Position numbers and translations under genes: made by a program. The notes beneath the pieces were generated by a model. The model was not told the origin of the DNA. It worked only from the letters and a program-made list of their open reading frames with translations, and searched no databases. Below are positions 7,216 through 16,239 of a stretch of DNA of 42,510 nucleotides, piece by piece (the first letter of the stretch is position 1; each line of letters opens with the position of its first letter). The DNA is from JAWLEV01 sp041685915 (lineage in GTDB: Bacteria; Chloroflexota; Anaerolineae; UBA1429), in the NCBI GenBank assembly GCA_041685915.1, contig JAWLEV010000012.1:1-42510 (forward strand). Direction: 5' to 3'.

Positions 7216-8733
7216 CTAGCTTCCTGCCAGACGAATGCCCAGAGCATCCAGTTCGGTTTGGTTCAGCCCCACTCCCCGCAGGTGATCGCGGTTGCCCCGC
7301 AGGCTATCCACCGAGTTCACGCCCATGCCCCCCATCATCTCCCTGATCTCCAGAGACCAGGCGCGAAGGAGGTTCACCAGGCGTCTCTCACCTATATTGG
7401 GGTTGAGGCGCTTGGTCAGGTAGGGATCCTGGGTAGCGATGCCCCAGTTGCACTTGCCTGTGTAACAGTTCTGACAAAGATGACACCCCATAGCCACCAA
7501 AGCGCTTGTGGCGACATAGACAGCATCAGCCCCCAGGGCGATGGCTTTCACGATATCGGCGCTGTTGCGAATGCTCCCCGCCACCACCAGGGAAGCGCGA
7601 TGACGAATCCCCTCCTCGCGCAGGCGGCGATCCACCGCCGCCAGGGCCAGCTCTATAGGGATGCCCACATTATTGCGAATGATAGTCGGCGCGGCCCCTG
7701 TCCCCCCACGCAGCCCATCGATGGCCACGATATCCGCTCCCGCACGCACGATCCCGCTGGCGATGGGCGCAACGTTGTGCACCGCCGCCACCTTGACAGA
7801 GACGGGCTTCTCATAGCCCGTGGCCTCCTTCAGCGCATAGATCAACTGACGCAGATCCTCAATGGAATAGATGTCATGGTGAGGCGCGGGAGAAAGGGCA
7901 TCCGTCCCCTCGGGAATCATTCGCGTGCGCGAGACATCCTGCGTGACCTTTTCGCCGGGCAGGTGCCCGCCAATTCCAGGCTTAGCTCCCTGCCCTATCT
8001 TTATCTCCAGGGCTGCAGCGGTATTGAGATAATCCAGGTGCACGCCGAACCGCCCGGAAGCCACCTGAGCGATGGTGTTGGGGCCATATTCATACAGATC
8101 CGGATGCAGTCCGCCCTCCCCCGTATTGTAAAAGGTACCCGCACCAGTGGCCGCCCGCGCTAGGGAAAGACAGGCGTTAAAGCTGATGGAGCCATAGGAC
8201 ATGGCGGAGAACATGATGGGCGTCTCCAGCTGCAACTGTGGTGCCACCTTCGTCTTGAGCGAGGGTTCTCCATCCTCGTCCTCCTCAAAGGTCACCTGTT
8301 CCGGCTTGGCGCCCAGATACGTCTTCAGTTCCATGGGTTCGCGCAGGGGATCGATAGAGGGGTTCGTCACCTGCGACGCGTTCAGCAGCATGTGGTCCCA
8401 GTAGATGCGATACGGTTCATCACATCCCATGCCCGTCAGCAGCATACCGCCGGTCTCCGCCTGCTTATAAATATCATAGAGTTTCTGCCCCGTCCAGTTG
8501 GCGTGGGGGCGGAATTCCAGGGGATTCCTACGCACCCCCAGGGCATCTGTGGGACACAGGGCCACGCAGCGGTGACACCCCACACATTGATCATTGTGAC
8601 TAAGCACGCGATCATCCTCAGCGTCGTAAAAGTGTACATCGTTGGCACACTGCCGCACGCATACGCGGCACGCTATACAACGTTCCTCGTCCCGTTCAAT
8701 GATGAAATCTGGTTCGTTCAATGAGAGAGCCAT
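7216..8733 (-). CDS. Split glutamate synthase, ferredoxin-FMN synthase subunit (archaeal type)
   Basis: 505 aa catalytic subunit that reduces 2-oxoglutarate plus ammonia to glutamate. Residues about 10-62 form a two-cluster ferredoxin (CIACRVCVRQC and CVGCHRCVALCP). The rest is the FMN-binding TIM barrel of glutamate synthase, with GQGAKPGIGGHLPGEKV and DGLRGGTGAAP, and C-terminal cysteines CHLCQNCYTGKC near 412-425 for the iron-sulphur cluster of this family. First gene of the operon: ATG at 8733 after GGGGGCAGG, behind a consensus promoter and an attenuator-like leader. The split arrangement is known from archaea, Thermotogae and some Chloroflexota. Confidence 0.94.
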   Translation of the reverse strand: MALSLNEPDFIIERDEERCIACRVCVRQCANDVHFYDAEDDRVLSHNDQCVGCHRCVALCPTDALGVRRNPLEFRPHANWTGQKLYDIYKQAETGGMLLTGMGCDEPYRIYWDHMLLNASQVTNPSIDPLREPMELKTYLGAKPEQVTFEEDEDGEPSLKTKVAPQLQLETPIMFSAMSYGSISFNACLSLARAATGAGTFYNTGEGGLHPDLYEYGPNTIAQVASGRFGVHLDYLNTAAALEIKIGQGAKPGIGGHLPGEKVTQDVSRTRMIPEGTDALSPAPHHDIYSIEDLRQLIYALKEATGYEKPVSVKVAAVHNVAPIASGIVRAGADIVAIDGLRGGTGAAPTIIRNNVGIPIELALAAVDRRLREEGIRHRASLVVAGSIRNSADIVKAIALGADAVYVATSALVAMGCHLCQNCYTGKCNWGIATQDPYLTKRLNPNIGERRLVNLLRAWSLEIREMMGGMGVNSVDSLRGNRDHLRGVGLNQTELDALGIRLAGS

Positions 8734-8904
8734 ACCTGCCCCCGCTTCAATCTATGAAACACAAAAAGCCGCCCAAATAATCTAGGCGGCTTCAACGCCC
8801 CGGAGAGACATCAATCGTCTCGATAGAGACTGCAAAACATCTTGCTACCCAATTGTCGATCCCTGCTCAGGGAAGCCTTTCCCTACAGATATTCTTTGCT
8901 TATT
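8734..8904 (-). promoter_or_regulatory. Leader of the glutamate synthase operon with attenuator features
   Basis: About 170 nt of untranslated RNA lie between the predicted start point (near 8904) and the first gene. It contains a small hairpin (AGGGAA-aggc-TTCCCT), the terminator at 8762-8793, and an alternative pairing: GGCTTC (8877-8872) is complementary to GAAGCC (8793-8788), the 5' arm of the terminator. Two 9-codon ORFs joined as TGATG lie in it: MFCSLYRDD (8840-8811) and MSLRGVEAA (8811-8782), the second stopping in the terminator loop. Their ribosome binding sites are weak. I do not recognise a known riboswitch class. Confidence 0.55.
8762..8793 (-). terminator. Intrinsic terminator inside the glutamate synthase leader
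   Basis: On the minus strand GAAGCCGCC pairs with GGCGGCTT (8 bp stem, 11-nt loop) and is followed by TTTTTGTG. It lies about 110 nt after the predicted transcription start and about 30 nt before the first gene, the place of an attenuator. It could also stop readthrough from carB, whose stop codon is only 13 bp before the promoter. Confidence 0.8.
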
Positions 8905-8910
8905 GAAGTG

Positions 8911-8939
8911 ATTATATATACTTTTCCCTGATATGTCAA
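8911..8939 (-). promoter_or_regulatory. Consensus sigma70 promoter of the glutamate synthase operon
   Basis: Minus strand TTGACA (8939-8934), 17-bp spacer, TATAAT (8916-8911): a perfect match to the sigma70 consensus, just after the carB stop codon. A promoter this strong in front of an internal terminator suggests that control acts on elongation rather than initiation. Confidence 0.88.
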
Positions 8940-8952
8940 AAAGCCTTTTACT

Positions 8953-11900
8953 TCACGCCTGAACATTGAGCCGCCAGTGCTCTTGGAGGCTCTTCACATC
9001 AAAGTCCTGGTTGCGCAGGGCCCTGATCCCCTGAGCGGCCGCCTGGGCTCCCGAAAGCGTGGTGATCACGGACACACCGCGCGCTACAGCCACATTTCGC
9101 AGCATGTGCTCGTCGCTAAAAGCCCGCCCCCCCAGGGGCGTGTTGATGAGCAAGTCCAACTCGTCATTAATGATCATATCCACACCGTTTGGTCTTCCCT
9201 CGCTCACTTTGAGAACAGTCTCTACATTCAATCCACGCTCCCGCAGATAAGCCGCCGTTCCCCTGGTGCCCACCAGGGAGAACCCCATATCGGCCAGATC
9301 CTCAGCGATGGGAACCAGATTCTCCTTGTCATGATCGTTCACGCTCAAAAAGACTGTCCCCTCGGTGGGCAGATCGTTGCCTGCAGCCATCTGCGCCTTG
9401 GCATAGGCCATGCCAAAATCATCGTCCATGCCCATCACCTCGCCAGTGCTGCGCATCTCGGGACCAAGTATGGCCGGCTCTCCGGGAAACTTGATAAAAG
9501 GCAACACCACTTCTTTGCAACAGTAACTGTCAAGTTTCGGTTCGTCGGGGACACCCAGTTCGTCCAGGGTCAGGCCATTCACCACCTGGCATGCTACCCT
9601 CGCCCAGGAGACTCCTGTGGACTTGCTCACATAAGGCACCGTGCGCGAGGCACGCGGGTTGGCCTCGATAACGTATATCTCTCCATCCTTCATGGCATAC
9701 TGAATGTTGAGGCATCCCACCGTGCGCAGGGCTCGCGCCAGACGCCGCGTGTAATCGCGAATCTTTTCCAGAGATTCCTCCCCCACCATCACCGTGGGGA
9801 TTACGCAGGCGCTGTCGCCCGAGTGCACTCCCGTGCGCTCGATTTGCTCCATGATGGCAGCGATGCGCACGTCCTGACCATCGCTGACGCAATCCACGTC
9901 CATCTCAAAGGCGTCCTCCAGAAAGCGGTCGATGAGAATGGGCGTGTCCTCGGCCACCTTCACGGCAGAGCGGATATAGCGATCAAGATCCTCCTCGTCG
10001 TGGACAATGGCCATGGCCCTACCACCCAGCACGTAAGAGGGCCGCACGATCACGGGATAGCCGATGCGCTCCGCGACATCAAAGGCTTCCTCCACCGAGC
10101 GCGCTATGCCATGCTCTGGCATGGGGAGGCCGATCTCCTGCATAAAAGCACCGAACCGCTCCCGATCCTCGGCCAGGTCGATGGCGTCCGGCGACGTGCC
10201 CAGGATGGGCACCCCCGCATCAGCGAGCCGATTGACCAACTTGAGAGGCGTCTGGCCCCCGAACTGCACGATGACGCCCTCGGGATCTTCCAAATCGCAG
10301 ATGTTGAGGATATGCTCCAACGTGAGGGGCTCGAAGTAGAGCCTGTCGCTCGTGTCATAGTCCGTGGAGACGGTCTCCGGGTTACAGTTGACCATGATCG
10401 TCTCAAAACCCATCTCTGCAAAGGCGAAAGAGGCTTTGGTACAGCAATAGTCGAACTCGATGCCCTGCCCGATGCGATTGGGACCGCTGCCCAACACCAC
10501 GATTTTGCGTCGATCCGTGGGATTCGACTCACAGACGGACTCATAGTTACTGTAGAGATAGGGAGTAAAGGCGGGAAACTCGGCTGCACACGTATCGACG
10601 CGCGAATAGACAGGACACACTCCTAAACTCTTGCGATAGGCCCGCACTTGCAATTCGTCCACAACCGGGTTCACCAATCTGGCGATAAGCGAGTCCGCCA
10701 TACCCGCCCGCTTGACTTCGCGCATCAGGTCTCGTGAGATATTCTCCAGGGGAAACCCGGCCAGTGCATCTCGCAGGGAACGCAGTTCGTCTATCTCGCG
10801 CAAAAACCAGGGGTCGATGTGCGTCATCTCCGATATCTCTTCGATGGACATGCCCGCATCCAGGGCGGGAATGATATAGAAGAGACGTTCGGGGTTGGCC
10901 TCGATAAGCCGATGGCGGATCTCCTCGGTCGAGACCTCGGCAGCTTCTGAGTCAAACAGGCCATCCCGGCCATCCTCACGTGCCGAAGCTCCCTTCTGGA
11001 GCGCCTCGATAAAGGAGCGACCGATGGCCATAACCTCCCCCACGGATTTCATCTGCGTACCCAGGGTAGCGTCCGCCTGGGGGAACTTTTCCATGTTCCA
11101 GCGGGGGATCTTGACCACCACATAGTCCAAAGTGGGCTCGAAAGAGGCAGGTGTCTCTTTAGTGATGTCGTTCGGCAACTCGTGCAGACGGTAGCCCACC
11201 GCCAACTTGGCCGCGATCTTGGCGATGGGAAAGCCCGTCGCCTTGCTAGCCAGGGCAGAACTGCGTGAGACGCGAGGATTCATCTCGATAACCAGCGTAC
11301 GCCCCGTTTCTGGATGGATGGCAAACTGCACGTTGGAACCACCTGTCTCCACCCCCACACGCTCCATCACTCGACGGGCCATATCGCGCATAATCTGATA
11401 CTCTTTGTCCGTCAGGGTCTGTACGGGCGCCACCGTGATGCTATCGCCGGTGTGAACGCCCATGGGATCAAAGTTCTCGATGGAACAGATCACCACAAAC
11501 TCGTCATCGGCATCGCGCATCACCTCCAACTCGAACTCTTTCCAACCGATGACGGACTCTTCGACGAGCACCTCGTCCACGGGGCTCTGCTTGAGCCCCC
11601 GCTCGACCATCTCGTCAAAATCCTGTCTGTTGTACGCCGTGCCGCTTCCTGTACCCCCCAGAGTAAAGGAGGGACGAATGATCGCCGGCAGGCCTATCTC
11701 GTCCAGGATGTCACGAGCCCCTTCCAACGAGGTCACAGAATAACTTTTGGGGCACTCCAGACCAATCTCCGTCATGGCCTCTTTGAAATCCTCGCGATCC
11801 TCGGCGACCTGAATCGACTCGGATCGCGCTCCGATCAGTTCCACCCCGTAGCGATCAAGAATGCCCTCTCGATAAAGATCCATGGCCAGATTCAGCCCCG

Positions 11901-12180
11901 TCTGCCCGCCCATGGTGGGCAAGATCGCGTCGGGGCGTTCCTTATCAATGATACGCTCCAGAACAGGCACCGTCAGCGGCTCGATATAGACGATATCCGC
12001 CGTCTCTGGATCCGTCATGATCGTCGCAGGATTAGAATTCACCAGCAGCGTGGTGTAGCCCTCCTCTTGCAGGGCCTTGCACGCCTGAGTACCCGAATAA
12101 TCGAACTCGCACGCCTGACCGATAACGATCGGTCCGGATCCAATAACCAGAATCTTGTGTATATCAGTACGTTTGGGCAT
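8953..12180 (-). CDS. carB: Carbamoyl phosphate synthase, large subunit
   Basis: 1075 aa, the usual length. Makes carbamoyl phosphate from bicarbonate, ammonia (from CarA) and two ATP, for pyrimidines and arginine. Both duplicated ATP-grasp halves are visible, each opening with its own motif: VIGSGPIVIGQACEFDYSG at the N-terminus and VLGSGPNRIGQGIEFDY near residue 560. The C-terminal allosteric MGS-like domain follows (FSLVGTRGTAAYLRERG). I chose the ATG at 12180 (MPKRTDIHKIL), which matches family starts; AGGGGGGA lies 13 bases upstream, rather far. An in-frame TTG at 12216 has no ribosome binding site. It follows carA by 96 bp. Confidence 0.97.
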   Translation of the reverse strand: MPKRTDIHKILVIGSGPIVIGQACEFDYSGTQACKALQEEGYTTLLVNSNPATIMTDPETADIVYIEPLTVPVLERIIDKERPDAILPTMGGQTGLNLAMDLYREGILDRYGVELIGARSESIQVAEDREDFKEAMTEIGLECPKSYSVTSLEGARDILDEIGLPAIIRPSFTLGGTGSGTAYNRQDFDEMVERGLKQSPVDEVLVEESVIGWKEFELEVMRDADDEFVVICSIENFDPMGVHTGDSITVAPVQTLTDKEYQIMRDMARRVMERVGVETGGSNVQFAIHPETGRTLVIEMNPRVSRSSALASKATGFPIAKIAAKLAVGYRLHELPNDITKETPASFEPTLDYVVVKIPRWNMEKFPQADATLGTQMKSVGEVMAIGRSFIEALQKGASAREDGRDGLFDSEAAEVSTEEIRHRLIEANPERLFYIIPALDAGMSIEEISEMTHIDPWFLREIDELRSLRDALAGFPLENISRDLMREVKRAGMADSLIARLVNPVVDELQVRAYRKSLGVCPVYSRVDTCAAEFPAFTPYLYSNYESVCESNPTDRRKIVVLGSGPNRIGQGIEFDYCCTKASFAFAEMGFETIMVNCNPETVSTDYDTSDRLYFEPLTLEHILNICDLEDPEGVIVQFGGQTPLKLVNRLADAGVPILGTSPDAIDLAEDRERFGAFMQEIGLPMPEHGIARSVEEAFDVAERIGYPVIVRPSYVLGGRAMAIVHDEEDLDRYIRSAVKVAEDTPILIDRFLEDAFEMDVDCVSDGQDVRIAAIMEQIERTGVHSGDSACVIPTVMVGEESLEKIRDYTRRLARALRTVGCLNIQYAMKDGEIYVIEANPRASRTVPYVSKSTGVSWARVACQVVNGLTLDELGVPDEPKLDSYCCKEVVLPFIKFPGEPAILGPEMRSTGEVMGMDDDFGMAYAKAQMAAGNDLPTEGTVFLSVNDHDKENLVPIAEDLADMGFSLVGTRGTAAYLRERGLNVETVLKVSEGRPNGVDMIINDELDLLINTPLGGRAFSDEHMLRNVAVARGVSVITTLSGAQAAAQGIRALRNQDFDVKSLQEHWRLNVQA

Positions 12181-12276
12181 AGAGGCTGTATTGTCCCCCC
12201 TAGAAGCAATGGTCAACTACAAATCCCATGTCGCTCCATCGCCACATGGCGGAAGAATAAGATCTTTTGCAGAACT

Positions 12277-13434
12277 CTATGGAACAGCGGGCTCCTTCTC
12301 ACAAAGGGAAGCGACAAAATCCTCCAGAAGATACAGGGCGTCATGGGGACCGGGAGAAGCCTCTGGATGGTATTGGACGCCATACACGGGCCAGTCCCGA
12401 TGCTGTATTCCCTGGACGGTGCCGTCGTAAAGATTGATATGTGTCACCTCAAAGGGCAATCCCTCCAATGAATCGGAATCGACAGCATAGTTATGGTTTT
12501 GAGACGTAATAGCCACCTCACCCGTCGTCAGATCCTGTACGGGATGGTTCGCACCGTGATGCCCAAAGGGCAATTTGAATGTCTGCGCCCCCGCCGCCAG
12601 GGCGATGAGTTGCTCCCCCAGACAGATGCCGAACACGGGAACCTGACCCATCAATTCCTTGATAGCAGTCATCGTCTCCTCGGGCACCTGCTCGGGATCC
12701 CCCGGGCCGTTGGAAAGAAGCACACCATCCGGCTCCTGAGCCAGAATCATCTCCGCCGTCGAATTAGCCGGGACCACCGTAACTTGCGCGCCGAGGGTCG
12801 CCAGATGACGCAGTATATTATGCTTGACGCCGCAATCGACGACCACGACATGAGGAGTTCCTTCGAGAGAGCCCTCATCATAGTGCACATGCTTTATCCA
12901 CTTTCGCGAAATCTCATCTGTCCACACTTTTTGTTCCGATCGCGAAACCTCCCCAACTGGCGAGAGCACACCCATGTCCGGTGCATTCTGGGCCATCTTG
13001 AGAAGGCGCTCGCCATCCAGATTCACCGTGGAAAGGGCCCCGCGCATGACCCCCTCCTCCCGAAGAATAAGCGTCAGACGCCGCGCATCCACATCAGACA
13101 ATGCGGGCACACCAGCCTCCGCAAGATACTTGGGCAGGGAGTGCTCCGCACGCCAATTGCTGGGCCGTTCACATATCTTGCGCGCTATCACAGCACGGGC
13201 ATAGGGCTGTCTTGATTCCACATCCTCCGAATTCACCCCCACATTGCCTATATGGGGGTAAGTGAAAACGATCATCTGGCCCCAATACGAGGGATCTGTG
13301 ATGATCTCCTGATAGCCCGTCATGGCCGTATTAAATACCACCTCGCCGACCCACTCCCCTTCCGCTCCCATAGAGTGACCGACGAACACGCTCCCATCTT
13401 CCAGAACGAGCATGCCTTGTTTCTCTCTGCTCAT
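12277..13434 (-). CDS. carA: Carbamoyl phosphate synthase, small (glutaminase) subunit
   Basis: 385 aa class I glutamine amidotransferase that feeds ammonia to CarB. The N-terminal CarA domain is followed by the glutaminase domain with nucleophile Cys in FGICLGEQL and the His-Glu pair in VQYHPEAS, so the catalytic triad is complete. The usual CLGHQ motif reads CLGEQ: His is replaced by Glu next to the nucleophile elbow, confirmed from the bases (CTG GGG GAG CAA). The ATG at 13434 overlaps the nadE stop by 4 bp, so translation is probably coupled to nadE. Confidence 0.96.
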   Translation of the reverse strand: MSREKQGMLVLEDGSVFVGHSMGAEGEWVGEVVFNTAMTGYQEIITDPSYWGQMIVFTYPHIGNVGVNSEDVESRQPYARAVIARKICERPSNWRAEHSLPKYLAEAGVPALSDVDARRLTLILREEGVMRGALSTVNLDGERLLKMAQNAPDMGVLSPVGEVSRSEQKVWTDEISRKWIKHVHYDEGSLEGTPHVVVVDCGVKHNILRHLATLGAQVTVVPANSTAEMILAQEPDGVLLSNGPGDPEQVPEETMTAIKELMGQVPVFGICLGEQLIALAAGAQTFKLPFGHHGANHPVQDLTTGEVAITSQNHNYAVDSDSLEGLPFEVTHINLYDGTVQGIQHRDWPVYGVQYHPEASPGPHDALYLLEDFVASLCEKEPAVP

Positions 13435-14240
13435 TTTCCCCCCATAACCTCTCGTCTTTCCTGATCAACTGTGCCAAGTTTGGGCGGCACTCTGCGCTTG
13501 AAAGCCGTCGATGCCATGTGCCACCTCACAGCATCCACCACCTCGCTATCAAAACCCCGAGCGACTATCTCTTCCACATCCAGATCGCGTTCAGTTAAAA
13601 GGAACAGGATCTGGTCTGCCACATCGTAGGTGAACCCAAGTTCCTTCTCGTCCGTCTGCCCCGGCCACAGATCGGCGCTGGCTGGCTTCTCAATGATATG
13701 TTCCGGAACCCCCACATACTTGGCCAGTTCGCGAACCTGGCATTTATACAGATGCTCCAGAGGCTCTATGGCCGCCGCACTGTCGCCATAGAGGGTAAAG
13801 TAACCCAACAACCATTCTGTCCGATTGCTAGTTCCCAACACCAGTCCTTCAAATCCCTCGGACTGATCGTACAAGACGAGCATACGGCACCGAGCCATGG
13901 CGTTGCCCCGCCGCGTCTTGTCCATGTTGGGACAGCGACAAAATAGGGGCTCCACCATCTCTGTGATCTCAAAGCGCGTAGAGGCAACGCCCAGTTTATC
14001 GATGACCAGACGAGCATCCTCTTCACTTTCAGGACTGCTCGTCTCGTGGGGCAACATCATGGCCTTCACATTCTCGGGCCCCACAGCGCGGGCCGCCAGG
14101 ATCGTCGCCAGGGAAGAATCCACACCCCCCGACAACCCCACAACAAAGCGCGGCCGACCAGCGCCCTCCGCATAGTCACGGAGAAAGCCCACGATCCGCC
14201 CACATTCCCTCCCGCAGTCCAGATCCAGGCTTTCAAGCAC
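13431..14240 (-). CDS. nadE: NH3-dependent NAD synthetase
   Basis: 269 aa N-type ATP pyrophosphatase that amidates deamido-NAD to NAD. The PP-loop SGGVDSS is at 37-43, and GTSNRTEWLLGYFTLYGD is typical of NadE. No nitrilase-type glutaminase domain is attached, so it should use free ammonia, or ammonia from a separate partner. I chose the GTG at 14240, which has AAGGAGAG 5-7 bases upstream; the longer in-frame TTG at 14270 has none. First gene of the nadE-carA-carB run. Confidence 0.94.
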   Translation of the reverse strand: MLESLDLDCGRECGRIVGFLRDYAEGAGRPRFVVGLSGGVDSSLATILAARAVGPENVKAMMLPHETSSPESEEDARLVIDKLGVASTRFEITEMVEPLFCRCPNMDKTRRGNAMARCRMLVLYDQSEGFEGLVLGTSNRTEWLLGYFTLYGDSAAAIEPLEHLYKCQVRELAKYVGVPEHIIEKPASADLWPGQTDEKELGFTYDVADQILFLLTERDLDVEEIVARGFDSEVVDAVRWHMASTAFKRRVPPKLGTVDQERREVMGGK

Positions 14241-14279
14241 TGTAACTCTCCTTACACGCCCCTGTCCCAAATCTACAAC

Positions 14280-14309
14280 ATGGTATCATAACTTCCCCTT
14301 TTCGTCCAA
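14280..14309 (-). promoter_or_regulatory. Probable promoter of nadE-carA-carB
   Basis: Minus strand TTGGAC (14309-14304), 18-bp spacer, TACCAT (14285-14280), 39 bp before the nadE GTG. The match is moderate, but it lies in the only gap between the upstream terminator and nadE. Confidence 0.45.
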
Positions 14310-14333
14310 TGAGCCAATCAGCCCTTGTTACCC

Positions 14334-14354
14334 CAAAAAGGCCCGCCATCGGGC
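14334..14354 (-). terminator. Intrinsic terminator after the DUF4349 gene
   Basis: On the minus strand GCCCG-ATGG-CGGGC (14354-14341) is followed by CTTTTTGG. It lies 90 bp after the stop of the DUF4349 gene and before the nadE promoter. Confidence 0.75.
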
Positions 14355-14363
14355 ATACACAAA

Positions 14364-14402
14364 ACGTGTATGGGAGACGCCGTCTGCGTCTCCCATACAC
14401 GT
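14364..14402. repeat. 17-bp perfect inverted repeat
   Basis: ACGTGTATGGGAGACGC (14364-14380), a 5-base spacer, and its exact reverse complement (14386-14402). It lies just upstream (minus strand) of the terminator at 14334-14354. The inner GAGACGC...GCGTCTC is shared with the palindrome at 3434-3461, so the two may belong to one family of dispersed palindromes. Confidence 0.8.
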
Positions 14403-14443
14403 CACATGCGATAGATATCGCGATACTGTTCTTCGTCAGAGCG

Positions 14444-15355
14444 CTATGCGCCCTTCTTTCCACGTCGCCGTATCCAGCGCACCAGGAGCCACAACACCAG
14501 CATGGGCACCACAATAAAGGGCGAGAAGATCAGAACATAGATCGCCAGATCCACGAGGACCTGGAGGATATTTACAAAGGCTCTTAACGCCCTGTTGAGG
14601 GTGACCAGGGGGCTCCATTCCGTCCTCTCCACCACGGGCTTGAGCGCCTCCTTGGGACGGATGGTCACATTGATGGTTGCCAGGGCGCTCATGCGCTCCA
14701 GATACTGCTTACGTCCTTTGAGCGACTCGATCTGTCCCCGAATCTCGGTCAATTCGCGATGAATGGCCAATATGTCCTCGGCCTTGCTTCGACTTTCGCG
14801 CACCTCAGTCAGCAAGATCAAAAGCTCTTCCTCCGTGGCCTCCAGGTTCCGTAACCTGGCCTGGAGATCCACATACTCCTGGGTGACGTCCTCCCCCGAG
14901 ATATTCTCATCCTCCACCTTGAAGGCCATGTCCTGCAACTGATCCAGCACCTCATCCAGCGATTCGGCGGGCACGCGCAGTGTCATTCGGCCATGGGGCT
15001 GCTCGTTGGAGAGCCAGCGACGAGAACTGGCGATGTAACCATCATAATCTTCGACCAGATTGCGTAGCGCTCGCAGCGTCTCGTCCGTGTCCTCCACAAC
15101 GATGGTCATGTCCACCGTGCGGATGATCATACGCTCCTCCGCCTCGGCGGCCTCCCAGGATATCTCCCCATAGCCTTCCTCATCCGCCGGCGCCTCCTTG
15201 GGAGCTTCGGCCATCTCCCTTTCTACAACGGCCTCCTCGCTCACATCCTGGGGAGCACCGACAATGGTCTCCTTAACTCTTCTGGGAGCACAGGAGGTAA
15301 CCAATGCCACAACCAGTAACAACACAATACCTATCGTCCACCTCTTCCCTTTCAT
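14444..15355 (-). CDS. DUF4349 domain lipoprotein
   Basis: 303 aa. An N-terminal signal helix ends in the lipobox VTSC with C22, so it is probably lipid-anchored outside the cytoplasmic membrane. An acidic linker (about 45-75) is followed by the DUF4349 core: RMIIRTVDMTIVVEDTDE, a GYIASS segment, RMTLRVPAESLDEVL, and a coiled coil near 165-215. A transmembrane helix at about 262-290 ends in a basic tail (RWIRRRGKKGA). Start ATG at 15355 directly after GGAGGAGGGAG. The biochemical function of the family is not established; members are envelope proteins. It stands alone between the phosphoesterase gene and a terminator. Confidence 0.88.
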   Translation of the reverse strand: MKGKRWTIGIVLLLVVALVTSCAPRRVKETIVGAPQDVSEEAVVEREMAEAPKEAPADEEGYGEISWEAAEAEERMIIRTVDMTIVVEDTDETLRALRNLVEDYDGYIASSRRWLSNEQPHGRMTLRVPAESLDEVLDQLQDMAFKVEDENISGEDVTQEYVDLQARLRNLEATEEELLILLTEVRESRSKAEDILAIHRELTEIRGQIESLKGRKQYLERMSALATINVTIRPKEALKPVVERTEWSPLVTLNRALRAFVNILQVLVDLAIYVLIFSPFIVVPMLVLWLLVRWIRRRGKKGA

Positions 15356-15430
15356 CTCCCTCCTCCTGAAAATTCACTTTCGCCTCTTCCCATCATTAAG
15401 ACGCGAAATGAGCGGCTTTTGTTCCCCCGA

Positions 15431-16159
15431 TCACCACCCAACGCGCAGGCGCTCGATATTGCGGGGGGGAAGATCCACCTCACGCATCTTTTTCTGCGTG
15501 GTGGCCACATCATAGGCTACGCGTCGCGGTTCACAACGCTTGTCCTCCGTCTCCAAAAGCATATAGGCTGCCCGCGGATCCCGATCTCGAGGCTGTCCCA
15601 CGCTGCCTGGATTCACGATGTAGCGCCCCTCCTCAAGGGAGAAGGATTCCCCCGCTTTCATGGGTAGCCGTTCGCAGTGAAAGCGGTCGGGCACGTCACG
15701 GAATCTGGCGGGCACGTGCGTGTGTCCCACGAAACACACGGGAACATCAAAGTGAGAAAAGTTCGCCTTTGCCACCCCCTCATCGAATATATACTCCCAT
15801 ATGGGACGCCGTGGACTGCCATGAGCCAAAAAGACATCCCCACGAGAAACGGTCTTGGGCAGCCCCTCCAGGTATTCTACAGAATCGGTGGTCAACTGTT
15901 CCCGCGTCCAGAGGTTGGCCCTCCGCGCATCGGCGTTAAAGGTAGAGAGGTCGATCTTGCCCAGGGAACCCCAGTCGTGGTTCCCCGCGATGGCCAGGTG
16001 TTCGAACTCGTTGAGGCGTGCGATGCACTCGTTGGGGTTCGGACCATAGCCCACAACATCCCCCAGACACCAGATAACATCGAAATCGTCGACGGCCTCC
16101 AGAACGGCATCAAGAGCTTCAAGATTGGAATGTATGTCAGAGATCAGCAAGACCTGCAC
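15431..16159 (-). CDS. YfcE-type metallophosphoesterase
   Basis: 242 aa calcineurin-like phosphoesterase. All metal-binding motifs are present in order: DIHSN near the N-terminus, GDVVGYGPNP, GNHD, and GHTHVP. This arrangement is typical of YfcE/MJ0936-like phosphodiesterases; the substrate is unknown. I chose the GTG at 16159 with AAGGAAGG just upstream; a TTG at 16183 has no ribosome binding site. It is divergent from the PfkB kinase gene and ends 75 bp before the DUF4349 gene, with no terminator between. Confidence 0.9.
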   Translation of the reverse strand: MQVLLISDIHSNLEALDAVLEAVDDFDVIWCLGDVVGYGPNPNECIARLNEFEHLAIAGNHDWGSLGKIDLSTFNADARRANLWTREQLTTDSVEYLEGLPKTVSRGDVFLAHGSPRRPIWEYIFDEGVAKANFSHFDVPVCFVGHTHVPARFRDVPDRFHCERLPMKAGESFSLEEGRYIVNPGSVGQPRDRDPRAAYMLLETEDKRCEPRRVAYDVATTQKKMREVDLPPRNIERLRVGW

Positions 16160-16239
16160 GGTCGCCTTCCTTTCTACTCTCAATCTTCTACACTCCAGTT
16201 TACCATAGCACGGACAGGGACTACAATCGCCCTCGCGTC

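Noticed and set aside
8977..10626. Plus-strand open frame of 549 codons opposite carB
   Set aside because: It is the shadow of a full-length carB; histidine-rich, unstructured translation and no ribosome binding site.
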